64,000 nucleotides of DNA from Symmachiella macrocystis (GCF_007860075.1 NZ_SJPP01000003.1:186001-250000); one strand, 5' to 3'; numbered from the stretch's first letter, positions 1-9,789 are shown. Made by a program: numbers and translations. Notes: generated by a model not told the origin, from the letters alone.

Positions 1-1230
<1,230 letters not shown>

Positions 1231-1288
1231 CGCATGAAATTCTGATGCGGGCCACACAATCCCCTCAATTTATGAATGGTAAAGTATC

Positions 1289-2257
1289 ATGAGTCCTGTA
1301 CTTTTGATTTCAATCGCTGCCTTTATCGGCATGGCTGCCTTGGTCGGCGGTATCGTGTTCGTAATGAAGGATTTCGGATCGAGTACTGCTGAGGATCGGC
1401 TTGATGTTTTGGCTGGACTCAAGACGCCGGAACTGGAATCACATGGGCTATTGAAAGAAGGCGTTGGTGAAGGTCTGTCGGGATTAGCGGGCATGATGCA
1501 CCGCTTCTCCAGCCGGTTCACCAACATTGGAGCCTTGTTTGAACAGGCCGATTCGCCGATCAAACCTGATACGTTCTTTATGCTGACCTTCGGCGTCGCC
1601 TTGTTTGGCATGGGAATCTCCTTCTTAGCCAAAGCCCCGCTCCCGCTCGTCCCCTTGGCAGGAATCGTGACCGGTTCATTGCCGATGGGTTGGCTGTTAT
1701 GGCGGCGACGTAAACGATTCAACAAATTTGCCAAGCAACTTCCCGATGCCCTAGAACTGGTTGCTCGTGCATTGCGGGCGGGACACAGTTTAGCGTCCGG
1801 TCTGCATGTGGTGGTGCAAGAACTCCCCGCGCCGATCGCAGTAGAATTTGGCATGGTGCACGAAGAGCAAAATTTAGGTGTTCCGATCGAGCAAGCCTTG
1901 AAAAGTATGCTCAAGCGGATGCCTAACCTCGACTTGAAGTTCTTCGTGACGGCCGTCGCCATTCAACGTCAAACGGGTGGTGACTTGGCGGAAATCCTTG
2001 ACAAAATCGGACACATTATTCGCGAACGCTTCAAAATCCTCGGACAGGTGCAAGCCCTAACTGGTGAAGGCCGGATCAGCGGTGTCGTGCTCATGGCCTT
2101 GCCGATCGTGTTGTTCTTCGTCGTCTGGCACATGAACCCGCCGTACGTGATGTTGTTGTTCACGGACGAATTGGGACGCAAGATGATCGCTGCCGCAGCT
2201 GTACTACAGGTGTTAGGTGCCATCACGATCAAGAAAATCATCAATATTAAGGTCTGA
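1289..2257 (+). CDS. tadB: Tad inner-membrane platform protein TadB
   Basis: A 322-residue type II secretion F-domain protein that, with TadC, forms the inner-membrane platform on which the CpaF ATPase works. There is an N-terminal membrane segment (about residues 4-26), a paired hydrophobic region (about 93-130), the cytoplasmic F domain with the KQLPDALELVARALRAGHS signature near residue 145, and two membrane segments near the C-terminus (about 265-315). It starts with ATG 58 bp after cpaF and is followed 89 bp later by tadC. The order cpaF-tadB-tadC and the F-domain signature make the assignment firm. Confidence 0.9.
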   Translation: MSPVLLISIAAFIGMAALVGGIVFVMKDFGSSTAEDRLDVLAGLKTPELESHGLLKEGVGEGLSGLAGMMHRFSSRFTNIGALFEQADSPIKPDTFFMLTFGVALFGMGISFLAKAPLPLVPLAGIVTGSLPMGWLLWRRRKRFNKFAKQLPDALELVARALRAGHSLASGLHVVVQELPAPIAVEFGMVHEEQNLGVPIEQALKSMLKRMPNLDLKFFVTAVAIQRQTGGDLAEILDKIGHIIRERFKILGQVQALTGEGRISGVVLMALPIVLFFVVWHMNPPYVMLLFTDELGRKMIAAAAVLQVLGAITIKKIINIKV

Positions 2258-2346
2258 CGTCTCGATTCGCTTTTATCGCCTGAGGTGCGTGCCCGACAGC
2301 ACGCTCAACGCGAACGCATACATCTCCGCCGGTTAGGAACAGAGCA

Positions 2347-3273
2347 ATGGAACTTACTACAATACTCCCCTACGCTGTTTTTGGTTGCTTTGCGATCATC
2401 AGTTGGATCGTATTCAACGTGCTGACGTCGAAAGATTCGCGGGCTAGCGAACGATTGGACGAATTAAAAACCCCCACCTCCCGCGCGTTAGATAGTGAAG
2501 GACAAGGCGTGGGGAACATGCTCTCCAAAGCCGCGCCGGCGCTATCAAAGGCGATGAAGCCCAAAACGGAACTCGAAGAAAATCAACTCCGCGTCAAACT
2601 CGCCAATGCGGGATTCAACTCACCGAATGCCCCGAGCGTTTTCCTGGCCCTCAAGTTCGCCGGACTGATCGCCGGATTTCTGGGTGGCGGCGGATTTGGC
2701 GTCATCAAATACGGGATCAATTACAACGGACTCGTCTCGTTGGTTGTCGGAGCCGGTATCGGCATGTTCTTGCCGGAACTGATTCTCCGTTTCATCACGC
2801 ACAGTCGGGTTCAAAAAATCTTCCTTTCACTGCCGGACGCACTCGACTTGTTGGTCGTTTGTGTGGAAGCCGGACTGGGGCTCGACGCTGCCATGCGACG
2901 CGTCTCTGAGGAATTGCAGGATACTGCCCCGGATCTGTGTGCCGAATTCGATCTCTGTAACCTACAACTACAAATGGGCCGCCAACGCCGCGAAGTACTC
3001 CACGACCTTGGCGTCCGCAGCGGCGTGGACGACCTCAAAGCGTTGGCCGCAATTTTGATCCAAGCCGATAAATTCGGTTCCAGTGTCGCCCAGGCCTTGC
3101 GGGTCCAATCCGACAGCATGCGGGTCAAACGGTCGCAATTGGCCGAAGAACGCGCAGCCAAGACCGCTGTGCAGATGATTTTCCCGTTGGTGCTATTCAT
3201 CTTCCCCGGGATTTTCGTAGTCCTCGTCGGCCCCGCCGCGATCTCGATGATCAATAACCTGCTCACGAAGTGA
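2347..3273 (+). CDS. tadC: Tad inner-membrane platform protein TadC
   Basis: A 308-residue second T2SS F-domain protein of the Tad machine. Visible parts are an N-terminal membrane segment (about residues 5-25), a central hydrophobic pair (about 95-150), the cytoplasmic signature SLPDALDLLVVCVEAGLGLD near residue 162, and a C-terminal membrane segment ending in the IFPGIFVVLVGPA stretch. The ATG has an AGGA Shine-Dalgarno about 8 nt upstream. A clear intrinsic terminator lies 37 bp after the stop codon, so this is the last gene of the visible tad operon. No prepilin (flp) gene is visible inside the window. Confidence 0.9.
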   Translation: MELTTILPYAVFGCFAIISWIVFNVLTSKDSRASERLDELKTPTSRALDSEGQGVGNMLSKAAPALSKAMKPKTELEENQLRVKLANAGFNSPNAPSVFLALKFAGLIAGFLGGGGFGVIKYGINYNGLVSLVVGAGIGMFLPELILRFITHSRVQKIFLSLPDALDLLVVCVEAGLGLDAAMRRVSEELQDTAPDLCAEFDLCNLQLQMGRQRREVLHDLGVRSGVDDLKALAAILIQADKFGSSVAQALRVQSDSMRVKRSQLAEERAAKTAVQMIFPLVLFIFPGIFVVLVGPAAISMINNLLTK

Positions 3274-3309
3274 ACCGGCGCATTAGCCGCGCCGTGACGG
3301 TTATCTCAT

Positions 3310-3344
3310 AAAAGCCCTTTCGCGATTCGCGGGAGGGCTTTTTT
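3310..3344 (+). terminator. Intrinsic terminator after tadC
   Basis: A perfect 9-bp stem, AAAAGCCCT (3310-3318) pairing with AGGGCTTTT (3334-3342), is closed by a 15-nt loop and ends in a T run. It sits 37 bp after the tadC stop and fits Rho-independent termination of the tad operon. Confidence 0.9.
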
Positions 3345-3646
3345 CGTGTTTATCTCTGTGAGAATCAAAACGCAATCTGCCATCGCTGCTCCTTGGGGAT
3401 ATCGCGAGCGGAGCCTTAAATACGACGAACTCCTGCCCTGCTTTCGGCCGATGATGCTTCATAGGCAATCAGTAGAATCGTTGTAATCCAATAACCTTTC
3501 CTGAACCGCCTGTGATGACAATGACCTGCTGTCTCAAAATGAACCTGTCCGGATTTTGTGAAACAGAGTTTCAAAACCGGTTAGCCATGCTTCCGGAATC
3601 TTGCAAATCAGAGTCAGTGGGATGTGCCAGAGGGTTTTGAATCTAC
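3345..3646. other. Intergenic region without recognised features
   Basis: About 300 bp between the tad terminator and the next gene. I see no convincing ORF, RNA gene, repeat or strong promoter. It presumably holds the promoter of the downstream outer-membrane-type protein gene. Confidence 0.6.
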
Positions 3647-3670
3647 TTGTCAGAGAGTCGTGGTATCGTG

Positions 3671-4498
3671 ATGCGTTCTGGGATAATTCTATTCGCCGCC
3701 CTGATGGCACTTGCCAATCTGTTGGTGGTCGCGCGCAGCCAAGAGGTCGATTATCCCGCAGCGACTCCCGTCGAACCCGCGCCGAACATCAAGACGCCCG
3801 GCCCGGATATGGGAAATTTTCCCAATGGTTCCTACACACTCCCCCAAGGACGGGCGTATCTCGAATTCTCGCCCTTTACGCTCAACGGTCCTGAAACGGG
3901 AACGCCGAGTAACTACTCGACTCCATTTCTACTGCGCTACGGCGTGACCGATTACGTGGAATTCCGTATCTTCAGCACCGGCATTCAATCCAACCACGGC
4001 AGCGGTGACAACACGACCGGCTTTACGCCGTCGGCTTTTGATCTCAAAGTGCATTTGTGGGATGAAGACAAAACCGGCTGGGTTCCTTCAACAGCGCTGG
4101 AGGTCTGGTTGCAGACCGATTTGACTTCGACGGCAGAGGTCTTCGACGATGGTTTCCAACCTGCGGTCAACCTCAACTTCGATAAGTCGTTGCCTTGTAA
4201 CTGCAGTGTCGAAATTACCATCGGGGTGACCGGGGCTGAGGAATTCGATGGCAGCCAAACATTTCAAGAGACGGTGCAATGGTCATTCAGCCGCAACCTG
4301 ACCGATGATTTCAACGTCTTTCTCAACGGCTATCACAATGCGATTGCCGGGCCGGGTAACGGTAGTGGCGAGATGATTGGCGCCGGCGCGACTTGGTATG
4401 TTTCGGACCGCGTTGCCCTGTGGAGCAGCTACAATGTCGGTCTGAACGATGATGCGCCCACGACATTGTCGCAATTGGGACTGTCCATCGCCTATTAG
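3671..4498 (+). CDS. Secreted beta-rich protein, probable outer-membrane transporter-like barrel
   Basis: A 275-residue exported protein. From the ATG at 3671 it has a signal peptide (IILFAALMALANLLVVARS), a proline-rich linker, and then alternating short beta-strand-like segments with aromatic residues, ending in an aromatic Tyr, as expected of a small outer-membrane beta-barrel. The general pattern (LPQGRAYLEFSPF, LRYGVTDYVEFRI, WYVSDRVALWSSYNVGLN) resembles the transporter/MetA-pathway-of-phenol-degradation family; this is family recognition by eye. The TTG at 3647 is in frame, but the ATG at 3671 gives the better signal peptide. The substrate cannot be inferred. Confidence 0.6.
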   Translation: MRSGIILFAALMALANLLVVARSQEVDYPAATPVEPAPNIKTPGPDMGNFPNGSYTLPQGRAYLEFSPFTLNGPETGTPSNYSTPFLLRYGVTDYVEFRIFSTGIQSNHGSGDNTTGFTPSAFDLKVHLWDEDKTGWVPSTALEVWLQTDLTSTAEVFDDGFQPAVNLNFDKSLPCNCSVEITIGVTGAEEFDGSQTFQETVQWSFSRNLTDDFNVFLNGYHNAIAGPGNGSGEMIGAGATWYVSDRVALWSSYNVGLNDDAPTTLSQLGLSIAY

Positions 4499-4624
4499 GC
4501 ATCCCCCCAGCTTGTGTTGCCAAACGGTCGCGCATACCCGAAAATGCAGATGCGCGTCGACTTAAACGTGCTTTTGATGCACATAGCGGCCGCATGTCCC
4601 TTTCATAAACGCGAGTAGCGATTG

Positions 4625-5443
4625 ATGTTATTTTTAGGCGAGACAGAACTCCCGGCAGACGCTCACACCTTGGCCGCCGGTTTAACCGAGGGCTTGACCC
4701 GCTGGGCGAAATTACCGGATCCGGCGAAGCCCGTCGTGCAAGTCGACGGCGAAAATCATCCCGACTACCAGCGCGTGCACATCGACCTTTCCGGTGCCAC
4801 GACGGATGTAGGGCTTTCCACCCAACACCCCATCGGGATCGGCGAGGCACAAACCGGATTCAGCGTTAGCGAGTTCACGGTCGTCAGCCATCCGCTGATC
4901 TTCCATGAAACCGAGATATTCGCCGATTTCACGGCCAGCGCGGTGCGGTTCGACTTCGACCGCGACTCCACCAACTGGCCGGTGGCTGTGCTCGCTGGGG
5001 CGGACGAAGGGGATGCGAACTGCCGGATTGGACTGTCCGACCTGGAGACATTACTGCTGCGAAAAATGCAACCGCTGGTCGCCGGACACGGCATCACCAT
5101 CGAGCACAGCGACCTGCACCTGCAATCAACCGGCGGACGATCGCTGGATGCAAAATTGCGACTCAGCTTATCCAAGCAAGTCTTCCTCACGATTCATGGC
5201 GTCGTGTTGGTCACCGCCCGGTTGGAAATCGACGACGAACTCAATGCCGTCGTCCGCTCGGTCGGTTGTGAGGGAGAAGGGGCGGTCGGCTCCACAATCG
5301 CCGGCTTTGCCGCACCGTACCTCAAACGGGTCGAAGGAACCGTTGTTCCCCTGTCGACATTGCCCTTAGGCGAAGTTCAAATGCGCGACGTCCAAGTGCA
5401 CTGCACCAACGGACTGCATATCCACGGAACGTTTTCCGGCTAA
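4625..5443 (+). CDS. Hypothetical protein
   Basis: A 272-residue protein without a signal peptide or membrane segment. It appears to be mostly beta-strand, with repeated pairs such as HIDLSGATTDVGLS and VQVHCTNGLHIHGTFSG, and acidic N-terminal regions. I do not recognise the family. It lies alone, 126 bp after the barrel-like gene and 55 bp before the sialidase-like gene, on the same strand. No Shine-Dalgarno is evident before the ATG at 4625; a TTG one codon upstream is an alternative start. Codon use looks like that of the neighbours, and it is very likely a real gene. Confidence 0.6.
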   Translation: MLFLGETELPADAHTLAAGLTEGLTRWAKLPDPAKPVVQVDGENHPDYQRVHIDLSGATTDVGLSTQHPIGIGEAQTGFSVSEFTVVSHPLIFHETEIFADFTASAVRFDFDRDSTNWPVAVLAGADEGDANCRIGLSDLETLLLRKMQPLVAGHGITIEHSDLHLQSTGGRSLDAKLRLSLSKQVFLTIHGVVLVTARLEIDDELNAVVRSVGCEGEGAVGSTIAGFAAPYLKRVEGTVVPLSTLPLGEVQMRDVQVHCTNGLHIHGTFSG

Positions 5444-5498
5444 GCCCATCGCGGCTGTTATTTACCTTATTGATTCTGCCAACCAGAAAAACATTCCC

Positions 5499-6683
5499 AT
5501 GTCGAGCAGAAAACACAACTCCATCTCACGTCGCGATTTTCTGGCAGCAGCGGCGATGTCGACCGTTGCCGGAACCTCCCTGGCCCAGGCCGACAACAAA
5601 ACATCCCCCCCTTTGTTAAAGCCGATCCACGATTCGATCGTCTGCCCTTGGACTCCACAGTATCCACGACACGATCATCAATTGATCTTTCCACTCGACG
5701 ACGACCGGTTGCTGCTGGTGTGGTGCGAATACTATTCCAACGCACCGGCAGCTGCCACAAAAATTGGACAGGGTGGCATCGGCGACGACGTTTCCTGCCA
5801 GATCTCCTCAATGGTCTCGCACGATCACGGTCGGACGTGGGGGGATCGCACCGTCATGCAAGCCAACAATTGGCAACACAACGTCAAACACCCCAACTTG
5901 GTCCGTATGTCACCCGATGAGGTGCTATTTTCCTACGTCGGTTGGGATTCCGCAGCGCAGCGAAACGTTTTTATGCGGCGTTCCACCGACAATTGCCGCA
6001 CTTGGGGCGAACAGGTCCAGATCTCCGAGCCGGGTTGGTATTGCAACAACGCTGACCGAGCGATTCGCCTCAGCAGCGGTCGCGTGTTGCTCCCCGCGCA
6101 TGGTCCCTACGCCAAGAACTATATCGGCGGCACTCCCTACAAAGGGGGCGATCTGCATTCGTTCGTGTTTTATTCCGACGACGGTTTCAAAACCTGGGAA
6201 CGCAGCAGCGACAGCATGACCGCCGTCGGCCGCGGCTGCCACGAACCGACAATTGTCGAACTCAAAGACGGCCGCCTCCTCTGCCTGCTCCGCAATACGA
6301 ACCAACGGCAGTATCAAAGTGTCTCTGAAGATGGCGGCGACCACTGGAGTCAGCCGGTACCCACAAAATTGAAATCGCCCGAATCCCCTGCCCTGGTCAA
6401 ACGCATTCCCACCACCGGCGACCTACTCGTGCTGTGGAACAACGTCGCCTCAAAATCCAACTGGCCCCGCACCCCGCTCACGGCAGCGATTTCCAAGGAC
6501 GAAGGCAAAACCTGGAGCCAATACAAAGACATCGACAATCGAAAAGACCGCGACGCCGCCTATCCATCCGTCACCTTCGTCGGCGACGAAGCCCTGGTCG
6601 CCTATTATTCCCGCTCGACGAAATGGAAACGGGACTCGGAGGTGACGCTACGGATTTATGACGTGGGGCAGTTTTATGGGTGA
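5499..6683 (+). CDS. Tat-exported sialidase-like BNR-repeat protein
   Basis: A 394-residue secreted protein with a twin-arginine signal (SRRDFLAAAAMSTVAGTSLA). It carries at least four Asp-box-type motifs spaced along the chain: SHDHGRTWG, STDNCRTWG, SEDGGDHWS and SKDEGKTWS. These mark the six-bladed beta-propeller of the sialidase/neuraminidase superfamily (exo-alpha-sialidase-like BNR proteins). Such proteins are abundant in planctomycetes, and many members act on sugars other than sialic acid, so the substrate is open. Start and end are clear and the gene is apparently monocistronic. Confidence 0.8.
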   Translation: MSSRKHNSISRRDFLAAAAMSTVAGTSLAQADNKTSPPLLKPIHDSIVCPWTPQYPRHDHQLIFPLDDDRLLLVWCEYYSNAPAAATKIGQGGIGDDVSCQISSMVSHDHGRTWGDRTVMQANNWQHNVKHPNLVRMSPDEVLFSYVGWDSAAQRNVFMRRSTDNCRTWGEQVQISEPGWYCNNADRAIRLSSGRVLLPAHGPYAKNYIGGTPYKGGDLHSFVFYSDDGFKTWERSSDSMTAVGRGCHEPTIVELKDGRLLCLLRNTNQRQYQSVSEDGGDHWSQPVPTKLKSPESPALVKRIPTTGDLLVLWNNVASKSNWPRTPLTAAISKDEGKTWSQYKDIDNRKDRDAAYPSVTFVGDEALVAYYSRSTKWKRDSEVTLRIYDVGQFYG

Positions 6684-6707
6684 TGGTGAATCGACAAGGA
6701 GAAGCCT

Positions 6708-7169
6708 GTGAGGGACCATGGATCTTTTCAGGTTTTTGCGGATTATTTTCAGTTCTATCTCTGGGACAAAGAGAAGAGACCAATTGCGCCAGTTGATTAC
6801 ACGGATGAAGACATCAAACGACGCGTCAAGACTGCCCCTTATATTGTGGTTATTCAAACGGCGCGGAATATGTCCGTTCCGTTCCAAATCGAGATTTACG
6901 AAACCGCCCCAGGATTCGAGGCAAATGATTGGGACCACATCGCGGAGTGCAGTCTCGACGTTCCATCGGGCTGCCTACAAATCCACGAGAGTACCGGCGG
7001 ACCGATAGCGGATTTCACGGTTACTCCAAGTTGTTTCCGAATCCGTGCATTTTTCGGCAAATTGGGGGGTGTTTCCGACAACGGGCTGGACGGAAATGAC
7101 CATTACAAAGTCACAATGTGGCCTGCGGAGTACCTCGAAGTGCACGTCGTCAAACAATGGGAGGGTTAG
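6708..7169 (+). CDS. Small soluble protein, possibly ComJ-like
   Basis: A 153-residue cytoplasmic protein beginning with GTG at 6708, preceded by an AAGGAG Shine-Dalgarno with 6-nt spacing. The layout, with DYFQFYLWD near the N-terminus, YTDEDIKRR, then a TARN segment and a C-terminal GNDHYKVTMWP stretch, reminds me of Bacillus ComJ, an inhibitor of the competence nuclease NucA, and of related small actinobacterial proteins. That resemblance is from memory and would need a profile search. No NucA-type nuclease is adjacent. It lies 24 bp after the sialidase-like gene and starts a run of three small accessory genes. If the link fails, treat it as hypothetical. Confidence 0.5.
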   Translation: MRDHGSFQVFADYFQFYLWDKEKRPIAPVDYTDEDIKRRVKTAPYIVVIQTARNMSVPFQIEIYETAPGFEANDWDHIAECSLDVPSGCLQIHESTGGPIADFTVTPSCFRIRAFFGKLGGVSDNGLDGNDHYKVTMWPAEYLEVHVVKQWEG

Positions 7170-7260
7170 ATTTAATATTCCCCTGGTTCCCACATTCTCG
7201 AAGCTCTGCTTCGAGTGCCTGTAGTTCGTTCAGCCGCCTGCCACAGGTTTGACTAAACTC

Positions 7261-7599
7261 ATGATCTTCGACAACGACTTCAAGATCGACATCGGATTCA
7301 ACGAAATCGGAGCATTCGTACGCGCAACGCACAAACCAACCGGCAACGAGAAACTGGCGGAGTCCGTCGCTGCTGATTCCATTGGCAAAACGCGCAATGC
7401 ACTTGTCGCTGAATTGCGTCGCATGATCTATGACCCAGACGACATCCGCGTTGATTACATGCGCACAGATGGCGGTGAAGCCATCCGTGTCGTGCATGTG
7501 CCATCAGGGCTTGAACGCACCGCTATTCGAAGTGGCGGAAGCCAAGAAACGGATTTACTCGATGAAATTCTGGAAGAATTGTACGCGGGAAGGAAATAA
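7261..7599 (+). CDS. Hypothetical small protein
   Basis: A 112-residue soluble protein (from ATG 7261; an in-frame TTG at 7249 would add four residues). It has an acidic C-terminus (DLLDEILEELYAGRK) and a mixed alpha/beta look. I do not recognise the family. Its stop codon ends 4 bp before a REP-pair repeat (7604-7730), and the previous small gene ends about 90 bp upstream. The reading frame is well formed but short, and no clear Shine-Dalgarno is present, so the call is moderate. Confidence 0.55.
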   Translation: MIFDNDFKIDIGFNEIGAFVRATHKPTGNEKLAESVAADSIGKTRNALVAELRRMIYDPDDIRVDYMRTDGGEAIRVVHVPSGLERTAIRSGGSQETDLLDEILEELYAGRK

Positions 7600-7603
7600 G
7601 CAC

Positions 7604-7730
7604 GTAGGTCAGGCTCCCGCCTGACGCCCCTACCCAACGGCGTATCATTGGAAATGTATACTTCGTTTTCGCGGATACAATGACGATCCGGCGTCAACTC
7701 TGATGCGAGTCAGGCGGGCGCCTGACCTAC
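7604..7730. repeat. REP-pair (BIME-like) repeat, family A copy 1
   Basis: A 127-bp element whose ends are inverted copies of a 24-bp unit (22 of 24 match). Each unit starts with the tetranucleotide GTAG followed by a hairpin GTCAGGC-N4-GCCTGAC, which is the standard shape of bacterial REP sequences mobilised by REP-associated tyrosine transposases (RAYTs). The spacer shares ACGGCGT and AACTCTGATGCG with copy 2 in the same orientation. It begins 4 bp after the stop of the gene ending at 7599. No RAYT gene is in the window. Confidence 0.85.
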
Positions 7731-7745
7731 ACAAAGGTGCGATCG

Positions 7746-8099
7746 ATGGTGAAACCCCCAATCATATTATACGAGAATGGCAACGTAGAATTTTTTGGCA
7801 ATCTCAGCGATGTCATTTGTTATGTCGAGCCCATAGATATTTTGAATCATGAGTACGTAATCTATGATTCCGAGGGGCGCATAATCACTCTCGAAGTGGT
7901 TAACGACCGTTCTGCGTATGGTTATTACAATTTAGAGCGAGTTGTTTTAAAATCAGAAGGCGAATTACTTCCGAAACAATTACGGGAGAATTTAATACCG
8001 TTTTTCGCGAGAGTACTCAAGGATGAGGGGATGTCATCAAAACCTCTGGAGGAGCTCATTCACATTGGAATCGACTTTTTCGGCGTTGACTGTGAGTAA
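7746..8099 (+). CDS. AT-rich small accessory protein of unknown function
   Basis: A 117-residue soluble acidic protein (ATG 7746; a GTG three codons upstream at 7737 is possible). It contains a beta-rich first half (ILYENGNVEFFGNL, EYVIYDSEGRII) and a helical C-terminus. The general look recalls small immunity-type proteins of polymorphic toxin sets, but I cannot name a family and no toxin is adjacent. The gene is clearly more AT-rich than its neighbours and is bracketed by two REP-pair repeats in the same orientation: the first ends 15 bp before the ATG and the second starts 4 bp after the stop. These facts suggest acquisition by transfer. Confidence 0.6.
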   Translation: MVKPPIILYENGNVEFFGNLSDVICYVEPIDILNHEYVIYDSEGRIITLEVVNDRSAYGYYNLERVVLKSEGELLPKQLRENLIPFFARVLKDEGMSSKPLEELIHIGIDFFGVDCE

Positions 8100-8236
8100 G
8101 CAAGTAGGTCAGGCAGCCGCCTGACGCCCCCACCAAACGGCGTTGTATTGTAATCATCCATAGCGTTGGTGGTTTGTTTCAATTGCCTCCAAAGCGAACT
8201 CTGATGCGCGTCAGGCGGCTGCCTGACCTACTTGCT
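8099..8236. repeat. REP-pair (BIME-like) repeat, family A copy 2
   Basis: The 128-bp core (8104-8231) lies inside perfect 29-bp terminal inverted repeats, 8099-8127 and 8208-8236. As in copy 1, each end is GTAG plus the hairpin GTCAGGC-AGCC-GCCTGAC. The left end begins at the last base of the stop codon of the gene at 7746-8099, and the right end runs into the stop codon of the convergent esterase gene (8235-8237). It lies between convergent genes and could also act as a bidirectional transcript-stabilising or terminating hairpin pair. Confidence 0.88.
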
Positions 8237-9365
8237 ACTCCCCAAAATGTGCCGCTAAAAACTCCAACGTCTTATAATTCGACCAAGCATGCGGCCCATC
8301 AAAGAAATCGGCGTCGATGCGGTCTCCGTAGCCCAGCAATTTGTAGACGCGTTGCAGTTTTGCGAACCCTTCTCGCGCCTCTGCCACGGGAAAGATCGGG
8401 TCGTGGATGCCGTTGATTAGCAGCACCGGGCGCGGGGCGTAGCTGGCGACGACTTCGGTCATGTCGCCATATTGCATCACACCTGGGAGGCAGTTGCAGA
8501 TGCAGTGCGGCATGGCAAAGATCGAGGTGCGGTAGGAGGAAAATGCGCCGGCGATCATGGCCAGTTTTACCCGCTCATCTAAAATCGGCAGATAGGTCGC
8601 CAACGTTCCCCCGCCCGATAATCCTGCGACGCCGATTCGCTCGCCGTCGACTTCGTCGCGGGTTTGCAAAAAGTCGATCACCCGCATCGCATCCCAACAC
8701 CGTAGGCCTTGCGGCGTCATGCCCATTAGTAGCGTGTTCATCGTCACCTGACGACAACTCCGCTGGACGTGCTTGACCCCGGGATCTTGGTCGCCGTGCG
8801 TCTCGTTCCACCCTCGTACAACGATTGCCGCGGTCACGTATCCATGCTCGGCCAAATACACCGCATAGTCGAGTGACAACTCTGCAGTCTTCTTCCGCTC
8901 TTTGTCATCCTGCCCTTCGCGAATGTAGGGATAGATCCCACTATGCCCATGCAGGCAGACGATCGCCGGTGTCTTCTCGGCAATATCGTGCGGGACAAAA
9001 TAATAGACCGGCACCCAATACGATTCTTCGGAACGGACATAGATTTTATGCCGCGTGAACTTGTCGAACTTTTCCTCAGACTCCCATTTCACTTCTAGCG
9101 GTACGCGCTGCGGCATGCGGCCTAACAGTTGGACCATCTTATCGTGGAATTTCGCCTGCCACGCCTCATGCTCGGCGACCGTCGTCGCTTCCCACTGCAT
9201 GCTTGGCTGGTTTGATTTCCCGAGTTGTTCGAAGTTCTCGTTGATTTTTTGTTGAACGACGGTCTCAGCGGCCGGTTCGTCAGCGGACGCGATGGTGGTT
9301 AACAACCCGACAATGATCGCCGGTACAACCAAAGTGTAGTAGCGACGAAGCACTCGTATGTTCAT
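8235..9365 (-). CDS. Secreted alpha/beta hydrolase (acetyl xylan esterase / dienelactone hydrolase-like)
   Basis: A 376-residue exported hydrolase. The frame is open further upstream, but the ATG at 9365 gives a proper signal peptide (YYTLVVPAIIVGLLTTIASA). The nucleophile elbow GLSGGG, an acidic turn in GIHDPIFPV and a C-terminal GPHAW histidine form a plausible Ser-Asp-His triad of the alpha/beta-hydrolase fold. The HGHSG motif supplies the usual oxyanion loop. Related planctomycete proteins are annotated as acetyl xylan esterases or prolyl-oligopeptidase-like hydrolases. Substrate is unknown. The stop codon overlaps the terminal repeat of REP-pair copy 2. Confidence 0.78.
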   Translation of the reverse strand: MNIRVLRRYYTLVVPAIIVGLLTTIASADEPAAETVVQQKINENFEQLGKSNQPSMQWEATTVAEHEAWQAKFHDKMVQLLGRMPQRVPLEVKWESEEKFDKFTRHKIYVRSEESYWVPVYYFVPHDIAEKTPAIVCLHGHSGIYPYIREGQDDKERKKTAELSLDYAVYLAEHGYVTAAIVVRGWNETHGDQDPGVKHVQRSCRQVTMNTLLMGMTPQGLRCWDAMRVIDFLQTRDEVDGERIGVAGLSGGGTLATYLPILDERVKLAMIAGAFSSYRTSIFAMPHCICNCLPGVMQYGDMTEVVASYAPRPVLLINGIHDPIFPVAEAREGFAKLQRVYKLLGYGDRIDADFFDGPHAWSNYKTLEFLAAHFGE

Positions 9366-9439
9366 GAAACAGGTCTCGCAACATTTCGCAAAAAACAAGG
9401 ATCTCTTCTCGAGTATCGTAATTCCTAGGTGCATTACAG

Positions 9440-9652
9440 TTATTTTCGGTCTTGCGTCAACCATAACAAAAACGCGTTGGCGATTGAGGCGACGGCACCG
9501 AAAAAGACGCGAGTCTCCATGTCGCGAATCGGTATCAGCCAACCGGGACCGAAGACTGCTAACGGTAAACTGATCCACATGCCCAACGTACACAGCCCAT
9601 GAATGATTTGAATTCCCCGCGGTTTCTCCGGTCCGGAATTGGTTTTTGACAT
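9440..9652 (-). CDS. Small two-helix membrane protein
   Basis: A 70-residue protein from the ATG at 9652, with two hydrophobic segments (about residues 17-38 and 50-66: LCTLGMWISLPLAVFGPGWL and VFFGAVASIANAFLLWL). The frame is open further upstream to 9772, but the hydrophobic protein is complete from MSKTNS. It lies between the esterase and the divergent PhyH gene. I do not recognise a family. Confidence 0.5.
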   Translation of the reverse strand: MSKTNSGPEKPRGIQIIHGLCTLGMWISLPLAVFGPGWLIPIRDMETRVFFGAVASIANAFLLWLTQDRK

Positions 9653-9789
9653 CGTGAAGTTCGCTGTTTGCAAAAACCGGCACGTTGAGGGAATTGTCAT
9701 CGGGTGCGTGTCTGGGCTATCATAGTTTCTTCCAGAGAATCCTTCCACAAACCGCCGTACGTCGCAATACAACTAGCGGAGCCGACATC

